This document shows positions 1 through 6,194 of a stretch of DNA of 35,707 nt, one piece after another. Each line of letters begins with the position of its first letter. Position 1 is the stretch's first letter. The stretch is from Planctomyces sp. (lineage in GTDB: Bacteria; Planctomycetota; Planctomycetia; Planctomycetales; Planctomycetaceae). Under the pieces are notes generated by a model, which was not told the DNA's origin, searched no databases, and was given only the letters and a program-made list of their open reading frames with translations. Location: contig SYJG01000135.1 in the NCBI GenBank assembly GCA_005798445.1, positions 1 to 35,707 on the forward strand, given 5' to 3'. A program made the translations under genes and the position numbers.

Positions 1-2
1 AG

Positions 3-50
3 GAAGAAGAACAGGAAGAAGAGGAGGAAGAGGACGACGATGACGAGTAG
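3..50 (+). CDS. C-terminal tail of an acidic protein (partial)
   Basis: Only the last 15 codons and a TAG stop are inside the window. The frame ending at 50 reads almost entirely Glu and Asp (EEEQEEEEEEDDDDE). A poly-acidic tail directly before a strong terminator fits the real 3' end of a gene, but the tail alone does not identify a family. Confidence 0.55.
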   Translation, partial: EEEQEEEEEEDDDDE

Positions 51-87
51 TTTTCGCCGTTCGGTCTTTTGAAGTTGATCACCAACG

Positions 88-124
88 AAAAAAAGCACCC
101 GTTTTTGGACGGGTGCTTTTTTTT
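88..124. terminator. Bidirectional intrinsic terminator
   Basis: A perfect 8-bp stem (GCACCCGT at 95-102, ACGGGTGC at 109-116) encloses a 6-nt loop. It is flanked by seven A residues (88-94) and eight T residues (117-124), so it can end transcription in both directions. It sits between the acidic-tail gene and the converging rpsU gene and probably serves both. Confidence 0.9.
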
Positions 125-170
125 GTTGCTTTGGTATTTTGGCAAATCCGACGACAGTCCAGGATTCAGA

Positions 171-398
171 TTACGGACCGGTCATGGAGTTTGTGGTCGT
201 CGTGCCGTTCGGATTCAAACGAGCCAGTCGCGCGCGGCGTTCAGCTCGACGGCGGTTACGGCGAGAAATTTCACTCGGCTTCTCGTAATACTCGCGGCGG
301 CGCATTTCCTTCTTGATTCCAGCGTGTTCCACCAACTTTCGAAACCGCTTCACCGCGTCTTGAATCTTCTCGTTATCTCGCAATCGCAACTTAACCAC
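171..398 (-). CDS. rpsU: 30S ribosomal protein bS21
   Basis: This 75-residue, very basic protein is ribosomal protein S21 of the small subunit, which in studied bacteria sits near the anti-Shine-Dalgarno end of 16S rRNA and helps initiation. The N-terminus ([19 protein letters not shown]) and the following [24 protein letters not shown] and [13 protein letters not shown] segments are typical of the family. The start is a GTG at 396-398, preceded by a strong Shine-Dalgarno AAGGAGG (complement of 405-411) at 6-nt spacing. The last 14 or so residues ([10 protein letters not shown]...) form a Thr-rich tail after the basic helix. It stands alone and is transcribed towards the terminator at 88-124. 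Identification is confident from sequence alone. Confidence 0.93.
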   Translation of the reverse strand: MVKLRLRDNEKIQDAVKRFRKLVEHAGIKKEMRRREYYEKPSEISRRNRRRAERRARLARLNPNGTTTTNSMTGP

Positions 399-629
399 GA
401 ACGACCTCCTTCATGGCAACCTCCAACAAATTGAAATTCGGGAAATACCGCAGCTCGCTGCCGCAGACAATTTGAGCCTCGATACTGACGCCAGCGTCGA
501 ATGGTCAACACGGTCGATGTTCGAGGATTTACGCAGATTCCGAAGCGGCGAAGGTATATTCGGGCATCGTTTGAGTTGTCAACGCAGCCGTCTTGATTGC
601 CACGGAAGATCGTCGTATTTTGGCTTGCA
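399..629. other. Divergent intergenic region between rpsU and the DUF1501 gene
   Basis: About 230 bases hold the rpsU Shine-Dalgarno and presumably two divergent promoters. I see no convincing -35/-10 pair, repeat or RNA gene. The ORFs crossing it lack family resemblance. Confidence 0.4.
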
Positions 630-2069
630 ATGAACGCATTTGCTTCTACCGCTTGCCGAGACTGCTTGACCTCCGCGCCGATGCGGCGACGTGAGGTGCT
701 GCGTGCAGGAGCGTTGAGTCTGGCAGGACTCGATTTACCGCTATGGTTCCAAGCGCAGGCTGCCGCGCGAGCAGAACCGGTGTCGACCAACAAAACACAA
801 CCGCGGGCAAAGGCGTGCATCTTCCTTTTCATGTGGGGCGGCCCGGCTCAGCAGGACACATGGGACATGAAGCCGAATACTCCGGTCGAGTATCGCGGTG
901 AGTTCCAACCAATCGCGACGAAACTTTCGGGGGTGCAAATCTGTGAGCACCTGCCGCAATTGGCCCAGCGAGCTGACAAATTGGCGATCATCCGATCGAT
1001 GACTCACGGTGACGTCGATCACACTACCGCCACACATTTTCCGCTGACCGGCCGCGGTGTTCCACGTCGCGGTGCTCCGCTGCCAGATGATTGGCCGAGC
1101 ATTGGTTCCGTCGTGGCACGAATGGGGCACGGACGCGGGCCTTTGCCGCGGTTCGTTTCGATGATGCCAGTTGTTCCCAACGGTGCGCCGCGATTTGTCG
1201 AAGAGTCACACGGCCAAGGAGCTGGCTGGCTGGGACCGACGTTGAACCCAATGCGCATCGACGCCGATGGCAGCAAGCCCGACTACAAGGTCGGAGATTT
1301 TTCGTTGCACGCCGACGTCCCCGAAGCCCGGTCGAATCGTCGCCGCGAGTTGCTTGGCGACCTCGACCAGCAACTGCGAATGCTCGAAGGTCACGCGAAC
1401 ATCGCGGCGGCTCGCAGCCATTACGACCAAGCCTTCACGCTGTTGTCGTCACGCGGTGCGGTGGAGGCGTTTGATCTGTCTCGCGAACCACAATCTGTCC
1501 GCGAACGCTATGGCATGAACCCACACGGACAATCGGTGCTGCAAGCGCGGCGGTTGGTTGAGGCGGGCGTGCCGTTCGTCACGGTCTTTTGGCCAAACGA
1601 CGGCATCACGAATGTCAGCGTCTACTGGGACACGCACAATCGCAACTTCATCGACTTGAAAACGCGGCTGTGCCCTGTCACCGATCAAGCCTTCAGCGCA
1701 TTGCTGGACGACCTGCAAGAACGCGGGATGTTCGACGAGACGCTCATCGTCTGGACGGGCGAGATGGGCCGCACGCCGCGCGTCGGCCAAGGGGTCGTCG
1801 GCGGAGCCGGTGCTGGCCGCGACGGCCGTGATCATTGGCCGAGTTGTTTCACGTCTGTCCTCGCGGGTGGAGGCATTCGGGGCGGAATCGTTCATGGTTC
1901 GAGTGATCGCTTTGCCGCGTATCCCGCCAACAATCCGACCTCGCCCGAAGACCTTGCCGCCACGATTTATCACTGCCTCGGCGTCGATCCGCATTTGCAG
2001 TTGCCCGACAATCTTGGCCGCCCGCTGACCATCTGCGAAGGTACTCCGATCCATCCGATCTTGGCATGA
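630..2069 (+). CDS. DUF1501 family exported protein
   Basis: DUF1501 proteins belong to the alkaline-phosphatase/sulfatase-like fold and are massively expanded in Planctomycetota; their substrates are unknown. An Arg-rich N-terminus followed by a hydrophobic stretch (MRRREVLRAGALSLAGLDL) looks like a Tat-type export signal. The body shows family landmarks: FMWGGPAQQDTWDMKP near the N-terminus, VRERYGMNPHGQSVLQARRL, GEMGRTPRV, GRDHWPSCFTSVLAGGGI and a C-terminal LGVDPHL. The frame is open upstream to a TTG at 597. The ATG at 630 is chosen; an ATG at 681, just before the twin Arg, is also possible, and no clear Shine-Dalgarno decides. Unlike the copy at 20242-21495, it has no adjacent DUF1549/DUF1553 partner in the window. 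Its 3' end converges on the TPR gene with a 75-nt gap. Confidence 0.88.
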   Translation: MNAFASTACRDCLTSAPMRRREVLRAGALSLAGLDLPLWFQAQAAARAEPVSTNKTQPRAKACIFLFMWGGPAQQDTWDMKPNTPVEYRGEFQPIATKLSGVQICEHLPQLAQRADKLAIIRSMTHGDVDHTTATHFPLTGRGVPRRGAPLPDDWPSIGSVVARMGHGRGPLPRFVSMMPVVPNGAPRFVEESHGQGAGWLGPTLNPMRIDADGSKPDYKVGDFSLHADVPEARSNRRRELLGDLDQQLRMLEGHANIAAARSHYDQAFTLLSSRGAVEAFDLSREPQSVRERYGMNPHGQSVLQARRLVEAGVPFVTVFWPNDGITNVSVYWDTHNRNFIDLKTRLCPVTDQAFSALLDDLQERGMFDETLIVWTGEMGRTPRVGQGVVGGAGAGRDGRDHWPSCFTSVLAGGGIRGGIVHGSSDRFAAYPANNPTSPEDLAATIYHCLGVDPHLQLPDNLGRPLTICEGTPIHPILA

Positions 2070-2144
2070 ATTGGTCAACGCGGATGCACAGCGGCTCAGT
2101 CTTTCAGAATCTCTTCAGCACTCACGCCAGCCCATCCACGCGAA

Positions 2145-3245
2145 TCACCGCGTCGCGTGCAACTGCTCGTGCAGCCGATGCGCATCCAACGTGTGCGGGT
2201 GAGCCGCTCCGCACGCTGACTGGAAGATTCGCAGAGCTTCCGTGATTGCGGCTTCGGCAGCCCGACGATTTCCGCGGTCGTCCGCCAGCACGGCGACGTT
2301 GTGCAGCGTCAAACCGACGTCGGGGTGTTGATCGCCGAGCAATCGGCGTTTCATTTTCAGCGCGCGTTGATACAGCCGCTCGGCGAGGGCCAGCCGGCCG
2401 CGCGCGTGATGAATCGCGGCGAGGTTGTTGAGGTTCACGGCGATCTCGTAATGCTCGGCCCCGTGCCGGCGACGCCAGTAACGCAGTGCGCGGCGATAGA
2501 TCGGCAGCGATTCCTCGAAGCGGCCAAGTCCATCGAGCACTCCAGCCAGTGCGCATTCGTCGGCGATGACATGCGGATGATTCGGGCCGAGTGCTGCTCT
2601 GCGGATCACGACGGCCGTTCGCGCAAACGATTCGCCCACTGCGAAATTGCCGGCCGCATGTTCCAGGCCGCCGAGGTTGTGATAGATCGACGCCAGGTCG
2701 GCGTGACCGCCGCCGAGTTGTTGTTCGAGAATCGTCAACGCTCGGAGATAGTGGCGGCGCGCTTCGGCGAACCGTGCAGAATACTTCCCGGCGATGCCGA
2801 TGACGTTGTGCAGCGACGCAACATCGGGATCGTCGCGGCCGAGCGTCCGTCGCGCGATCTTCAGTCCGCCCAGCGCGGTCGCGCGAGCTTGGTCGAAGTG
2901 ACCGAGATTGATCTCCGCGTTCGCGAGCTGGCAAACCGCTTGAGCGAAGATGCGGGCCACGTCGGGATGCGACTGCCAGCGGCGCGTTATGCGCACGGCT
3001 CGCGCGTGCTGTTCGCGAGCGGTCGCGTTGTCGCCCAACTCCGTGGCGATCTGGCCCAGCAGATTCCGCACGTTGGCGACATCCGGATGATTGGAACCGG
3101 ACTCCGCCTCGAACAACCGCAGCGCGCGGGTCGCAAGTACTCGCGACCGATGACACTCGCCGCGCTGAAAGGAGTTGCCGGCCTGCTCGAACAATTCACA
3201 AGCGGTCGTTTCCAGAACCGTGTGGCGGTGAGTCGTGGCCAACAT
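2145..3245 (-). CDS. Tetratricopeptide-repeat protein, last gene of the peptide locus
   Basis: The 366-residue protein is made of TPRs of the kinesin-light-chain type: helical pairs of about 42 residues, each ending in a pattern like LGxxHPDVAxxxNNLAxL (HPDVANVRNLLGQIATELGD, DDPDVASLHNVIGIAGK, GHADLASIYHNLGGLEHAAG, EHYEIAVNLNNLAAIHHARG, QHPDVGLTLHNVAVLADDRG). No signal peptide or membrane segment is present, so it is probably cytoplasmic and acts in protein or peptide binding. The ATG at 3245 has a GGGAG 8 nt upstream. It follows the 50-codon peptide gene on the same strand with a 117-nt gap and no separate promoter motif, so co-transcription is likely. A role as regulator, chaperone or immunity factor for the peptide system is inference only. 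Confidence 0.8.
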   Translation of the reverse strand: MLATTHRHTVLETTACELFEQAGNSFQRGECHRSRVLATRALRLFEAESGSNHPDVANVRNLLGQIATELGDNATAREQHARAVRITRRWQSHPDVARIFAQAVCQLANAEINLGHFDQARATALGGLKIARRTLGRDDPDVASLHNVIGIAGKYSARFAEARRHYLRALTILEQQLGGGHADLASIYHNLGGLEHAAGNFAVGESFARTAVVIRRAALGPNHPHVIADECALAGVLDGLGRFEESLPIYRRALRYWRRRHGAEHYEIAVNLNNLAAIHHARGRLALAERLYQRALKMKRRLLGDQHPDVGLTLHNVAVLADDRGNRRAAEAAITEALRIFQSACGAAHPHTLDAHRLHEQLHATR

Positions 3246-3362
3246 CTCAATCTCCCGGAGTGCGTGAATCCGGCGAGCGGAGGGCGTCAGACCTCCGAGA
3301 TGAGGACTCGAAAGGATTGACGCCAGCTCCGCATCGTTGGACCGAAGATTGGTTTGCTCAGA

Positions 3363-3515
3363 CTAGGTCGCTTCTGTGGTCTTCGAACGCTTGATGTAGC
3401 GCAGTCCCGCCTTGACGTCGGTCTTGACGGTCAGCGAGCGACGGGCCGGCTGGGCCTTCGTCTGGTTGTGGTTGAGGGTGAATCCACCGGCTTTGACGTT
3501 CGTTCGGACTTGCAT
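3363..3515 (-). CDS. 50-residue cationic peptide with duplicated V-K/R-T-N/D-V-K-A-G motif
   Basis: A short gene reading 50 residues, with 11 Lys/Arg against 2 acidic residues. Residues 3-10 (VRTNVKAG) and 30-37 (VKTDVKAG) are two copies of one motif, so the peptide looks internally duplicated. The first copy continues as AGG-FTLNHNQ and the second as AG-LRYIKRSK. The same motif opens the three 28-residue peptides at 10.7-11.2 kb. The ATG at 3515 is preferred over an upstream in-frame start at 3593 because AAAGGAA lies about 8 nt before it, and because a promoter-like motif at 3597-3628 would overlap that longer reading. It lies between the exporter genes and the TPR gene on the same strand. 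It is a candidate substrate of the C39 exporter. I do not recognise a named family. Confidence 0.75.
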   Translation of the reverse strand: MQVRTNVKAGGFTLNHNQTKAQPARRSLTVKTDVKAGLRYIKRSKTTEAT

Positions 3516-3596
3516 GATCGGGTTCCTTTCGAGACTCGAAGCCGGTGGAAGCGAGTCGGCTTCAGGTTGGTTTGTTTGAGCGTTTGCTTCCACACG

Positions 3597-3628
3597 GGTA
3601 ATGCCAAACGGCGCGCAGAACCCGACAG
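3597..3628 (-). promoter_or_regulatory. Promoter-like motif, site 1 (upstream of the 50-codon gene)
   Basis: Read on the minus strand: CTGTCGGGTTC, 12 bases, GGCATTACC, preceded by an A/T-rich AAATT tract. It ends 81 nt before the ATG at 3515. Both blocks and the spacing are identical at site 3, and site 2 differs by one base. The layout resembles an ECF sigma -35/-10 pair, but a repressor or activator operator is equally possible. Confidence 0.65.
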
Positions 3629-3656
3629 AAGAATTTCAAGAAATTTGGAATCGACT

Positions 3657-3737
3657 GTAGGTCAGCCTTTCCAGGCTGACACGAACGCTTCATCGACGTC
3701 GATGCCGCGACGGGTCAGCCTGGAAAGGCTGACCTAC
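3657..3737. repeat. GTAG-type palindromic element that supplies the stop codon of the upstream ABC gene
   Basis: Two perfect 24-nt arms (3657-3680 and 3714-3737; arm starts GTAGGTCAGCC) enclose a 33-nt spacer. The right-hand end, read on the minus strand, begins GTAG, and its TAG (3734-3736) is the stop codon of the ABC exporter gene. The repeat could also fold in RNA as a strong hairpin between that gene and the 50-codon gene. Confidence 0.9.
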
Positions 3738-6028
3738 GGATGCGCGATGACCAGCAGCGTTGAGGCTTCATGCAGGACCAATTCCAGCGTGCGTTGCAGC
3801 GTCGCTGGGTCGAGGGCGGCGAAGCTTTCGTCGAGCAGGATCACGTCCGCCTTTTGCAGCAGCGCGCGAGCCATGAACATGCGGCTGCGTTCGCCGTGGC
3901 TGAGTTGCCAGCCGGTCTCGCCGACCATTTGGAACAGGCCGGCGGGCATCCGATCCAGCAGCGGGCCGAGTTCCAAGGCTCGGCACAAGCGTTCGGCTTC
4001 GGCCACGTCTTCCGCGGATGGCGGCCAGGCTCGGCCCATCAGCAGGTTGAAGGCGAGCGTCCCGATCAGCACATGATTGTGATGAAACTGCGGAGCCATC
4101 ACGACTCGTCGCCGCCAATTCGCCGCGCCCAGCGTCGCGCGATCCAAACCGCGCAGCAAGAGCAGGCCCGAATCTGGCACGCGGCTCGCCGCGAGCAACG
4201 CCGCCAACGTCGATTTGCCTCCGCCCGACGAACCTTGCAACAGAATGCGGTCGCCCTGCCGAATCATCAGATCGACGCCGCACAACACCGGTTCGGCTCG
4301 CCCCGGATAGCGATAGATTAAATCGTGAGCGGCCAGAACGTAGCCGTCACGCTCCGCGTGACGAGCCGAATCGGGAGTTGACGTGGAATGTCCGTCGAAC
4401 ATCGTCGGCAGAGGTCGCACGGTCTCGCCGCTCTCAGCGTTGGGATCGCGTTCCAGATCCGCCGCAGCGATCGCTCGGCTGTCCTCACGCGGAGCGTGAG
4501 GGATACTTTCCGGTCTCCCGATCGGTTCGACACGGTTCGCCGCTTGCCAGAACGGTTGCACTTCGCGCCACGCGATGAACGCCGCCGCGAGTTGTTCCCA
4601 GCCGCCGGTCAGACTGCGGAACGCTTTGTAGGCCATCAGCACGCCGCCGACTCCGATCGCCAGGCCGGTCGAGGATGCTCCGCCGCGCACGAACGCTGGA
4701 GCCAAGCCCAGCAGGCCGATCAGCAACCAGCCTCGCGGCACGAGCACTTGCAGTGTCATCGTCACCTGATCGAGTCGTTGTGACGCGCTCAAATACTTGT
4801 CGAGCGCTTCGTCCTCGCCGGCGTTCCATTGCTCGCGCGGTTGCTGAGCCAATCGCGTGCGATGTCCGACCAGATGTTCGACCAAGTTGTGAGTCAGATC
4901 CAACCGCTGCGTCGTCCACGCGGATCGGCGGCGAATCAGCGATCGAGCCAACCACGCTCCGACCGCGATCCACGCCACGAGCACGACCACATGCCACGCG
5001 CCGCCCGCCCCGCTCGCGAGCACAACCGCCGCCAACAGCAACTCCACCAGCGCGGTCAGGCTCAGGAAACCGCCGGCCAGTGCGGTGTGCTCGACCACTT
5101 CCGATTCGATCACGCTGCCGAGCAATTGCCCCGCTCCTTTCGCCGACAATTCATCCGGGTCGAGCCGCAACGCTCCGAACAACAGACGCCGCTTGAGCAG
5201 CGTCCCCGCTTGAATCGACAGCCGCCCGCTGAGGTACGTCATCAACAATCGAAACGGCAGCACTGACAGCAGCAACAACGCCCAAGCCAGCAACCACCCC
5301 GGCTCTATGCGACCTTGCAGAGCCATCCAGCCCATCAGCCCCCACGCCGCCGAGAACAACGCGAACTCCACCGCATGGGTCAGCACAACTCCGCCCAGCA
5401 ACCACGGCAGCCGAGCTTCCCGCACCTGCGACGCCACCGGCGTCTCCCCCGCCGAACGCAACAGCCAACCCGCCTCGACCGTCTCTTGAGCCAACAGCCC
5501 ATCGAGCAACGCCTGTCGCGCCGCGCGATCGCGCACACTAGCCCGACGCGCCAGCGAGGGGTCTTCGGCCGCACTCCCTGGCTGGTAAGTCGGCCTAGTC
5601 TGAGTGGCCAAGCCCGCATCCGTCAGCAGTTGTTGCAACGCCTGCTCGTGCGGAGCTTCGACCGAACCGCGCAGCAGCGAGACAAGTTCCGCAGTCGAAC
5701 AACGCACGAGTTCCAGATTCGGCGAGAGCAACGTCACCCGTTCGCGGTTGCTCGCGATCAACAGCACGATGCCGGTCTCCTGACCGGCAGTCGGTGGTAA
5801 TCTCACGACGGCCGGAGCCGCTCGCCACACGAACTCTTCGACTTGCCCATACGGCACCGCGACCGGCTCCGCTTCGAGTTCCAACCACTCCGCTGCCGAT
5901 TCGACGCTGCACGACCCGGAGATCGACTCGCGATCCGCGACCTGCAAGTCCGCACGGCGCGCGAGTGACTCGACCGCCTCGAAGTGGCGGGACGATGGCC
6001 AAGCGTGTTGTGAGATGGTTTCGGACAT
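3734..6028 (-). CDS. ABC exporter, second subunit (NHLM bacteriocin-type), C-terminally shortened
   Basis: A 764-residue fused permease-ATPase. Residues 1-200 form an N-terminal domain without recognisable C39 catalytic residues. About six membrane helices follow from about residue 208 to 480, then an ATPase domain with Walker A GSSGGGKST (599-607, Lys605), signature LSHGE (709-713, usual LSGGE), Walker B VILLDE (Asp733, Glu734), D-loop ALD and H-loop His763. The protein ends one residue after that His (IAHP-stop), whereas ABC proteins normally continue for 30 or more residues. The stop comes from the palindrome at 3657-3737. Pairing of this type with a C39-ABC protein and an HlyD protein matches the NHLM bacteriocin export systems. 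Two other palindromes lie in frame at residues 144-164 and 508-563. ATP binding should be possible; full function is uncertain. Confidence 0.85.
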   Translation of the reverse strand: MSETISQHAWPSSRHFEAVESLARRADLQVADRESISGSCSVESAAEWLELEAEPVAVPYGQVEEFVWRAAPAVVRLPPTAGQETGIVLLIASNRERVTLLSPNLELVRCSTAELVSLLRGSVEAPHEQALQQLLTDAGLATQTRPTYQPGSAAEDPSLARRASVRDRAARQALLDGLLAQETVEAGWLLRSAGETPVASQVREARLPWLLGGVVLTHAVEFALFSAAWGLMGWMALQGRIEPGWLLAWALLLLSVLPFRLLMTYLSGRLSIQAGTLLKRRLLFGALRLDPDELSAKGAGQLLGSVIESEVVEHTALAGGFLSLTALVELLLAAVVLASGAGGAWHVVVLVAWIAVGAWLARSLIRRRSAWTTQRLDLTHNLVEHLVGHRTRLAQQPREQWNAGEDEALDKYLSASQRLDQVTMTLQVLVPRGWLLIGLLGLAPAFVRGGASSTGLAIGVGGVLMAYKAFRSLTGGWEQLAAAFIAWREVQPFWQAANRVEPIGRPESIPHAPREDSRAIAAADLERDPNAESGETVRPLPTMFDGHSTSTPDSARHAERDGYVLAAHDLIYRYPGRAEPVLCGVDLMIRQGDRILLQGSSGGGKSTLAALLAASRVPDSGLLLLRGLDRATLGAANWRRRVVMAPQFHHNHVLIGTLAFNLLMGRAWPPSAEDVAEAERLCRALELGPLLDRMPAGLFQMVGETGWQLSHGERSRMFMARALLQKADVILLDESFAALDPATLQRTLELVLHEASTLLVIAHP
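4340..4506. repeat. GTAG-type inverted repeat inside the second ABC gene
   Basis: Arms 4340-4363 and 4483-4506 (24 nt, 3 mismatches; left arm starts GTAGCCGTCACGCTCCGCG) lie about 119 nt apart. The whole stretch is translated in frame as residues 508-563, a low-complexity linker between the membrane domain and the ATPase domain. Confidence 0.75.
5538..5598. repeat. Degenerate inverted repeat inside the second ABC gene
   Basis: Arms 5538-5560 and 5576-5598 match at 18 of 23 positions; both outer ends are CTAG. It encodes residues 144-164 (containing DPSLARRASVRD). Peptides like TSPTRQRGV on the opposite strand are, from memory, a recurrent signature of such elements in planctomycete genomes. 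Confidence 0.55.
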
Positions 6029-6070
6029 TTTGACGTTTGATCGGCGAGCCGGCGGCCGTTAGGTGTGATG

Positions 6071-6186
6071 ATTCATGGGTCGGGGGAAATTCGAAGCAGT
6101 GTGTTACGAAATTAGCACGACGCGCAAGCGAGTGATCTCGGTGCATGCCACTCACTTGCGCGTCGTGCTAATTACCTCCCATGAAT
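6071..6186. repeat. Nested palindrome between the two ABC genes
   Basis: Inner arms 6110-6134 and 6149-6173 (25 nt, one mismatch; AATTAGCACGACGCGCAAG) sit inside a second pair, ATTCATGGG (6071-6079) and CCCATGAAT (6178-6186). It fills most of the 166-nt gap between the genes. It may be a mobile repeat, and in RNA it could form a long hairpin attenuating transcription into the second ABC gene. Confidence 0.8.
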
Positions 6187-6194
6187 AATCCCGG

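Noticed and set aside
2301..3320. 339-codon open frame on the plus strand over the TPR gene
   Set aside because: The minus-strand frame shows regular TPR motifs and a Shine-Dalgarno; the plus-strand translation has no recognisable pattern.
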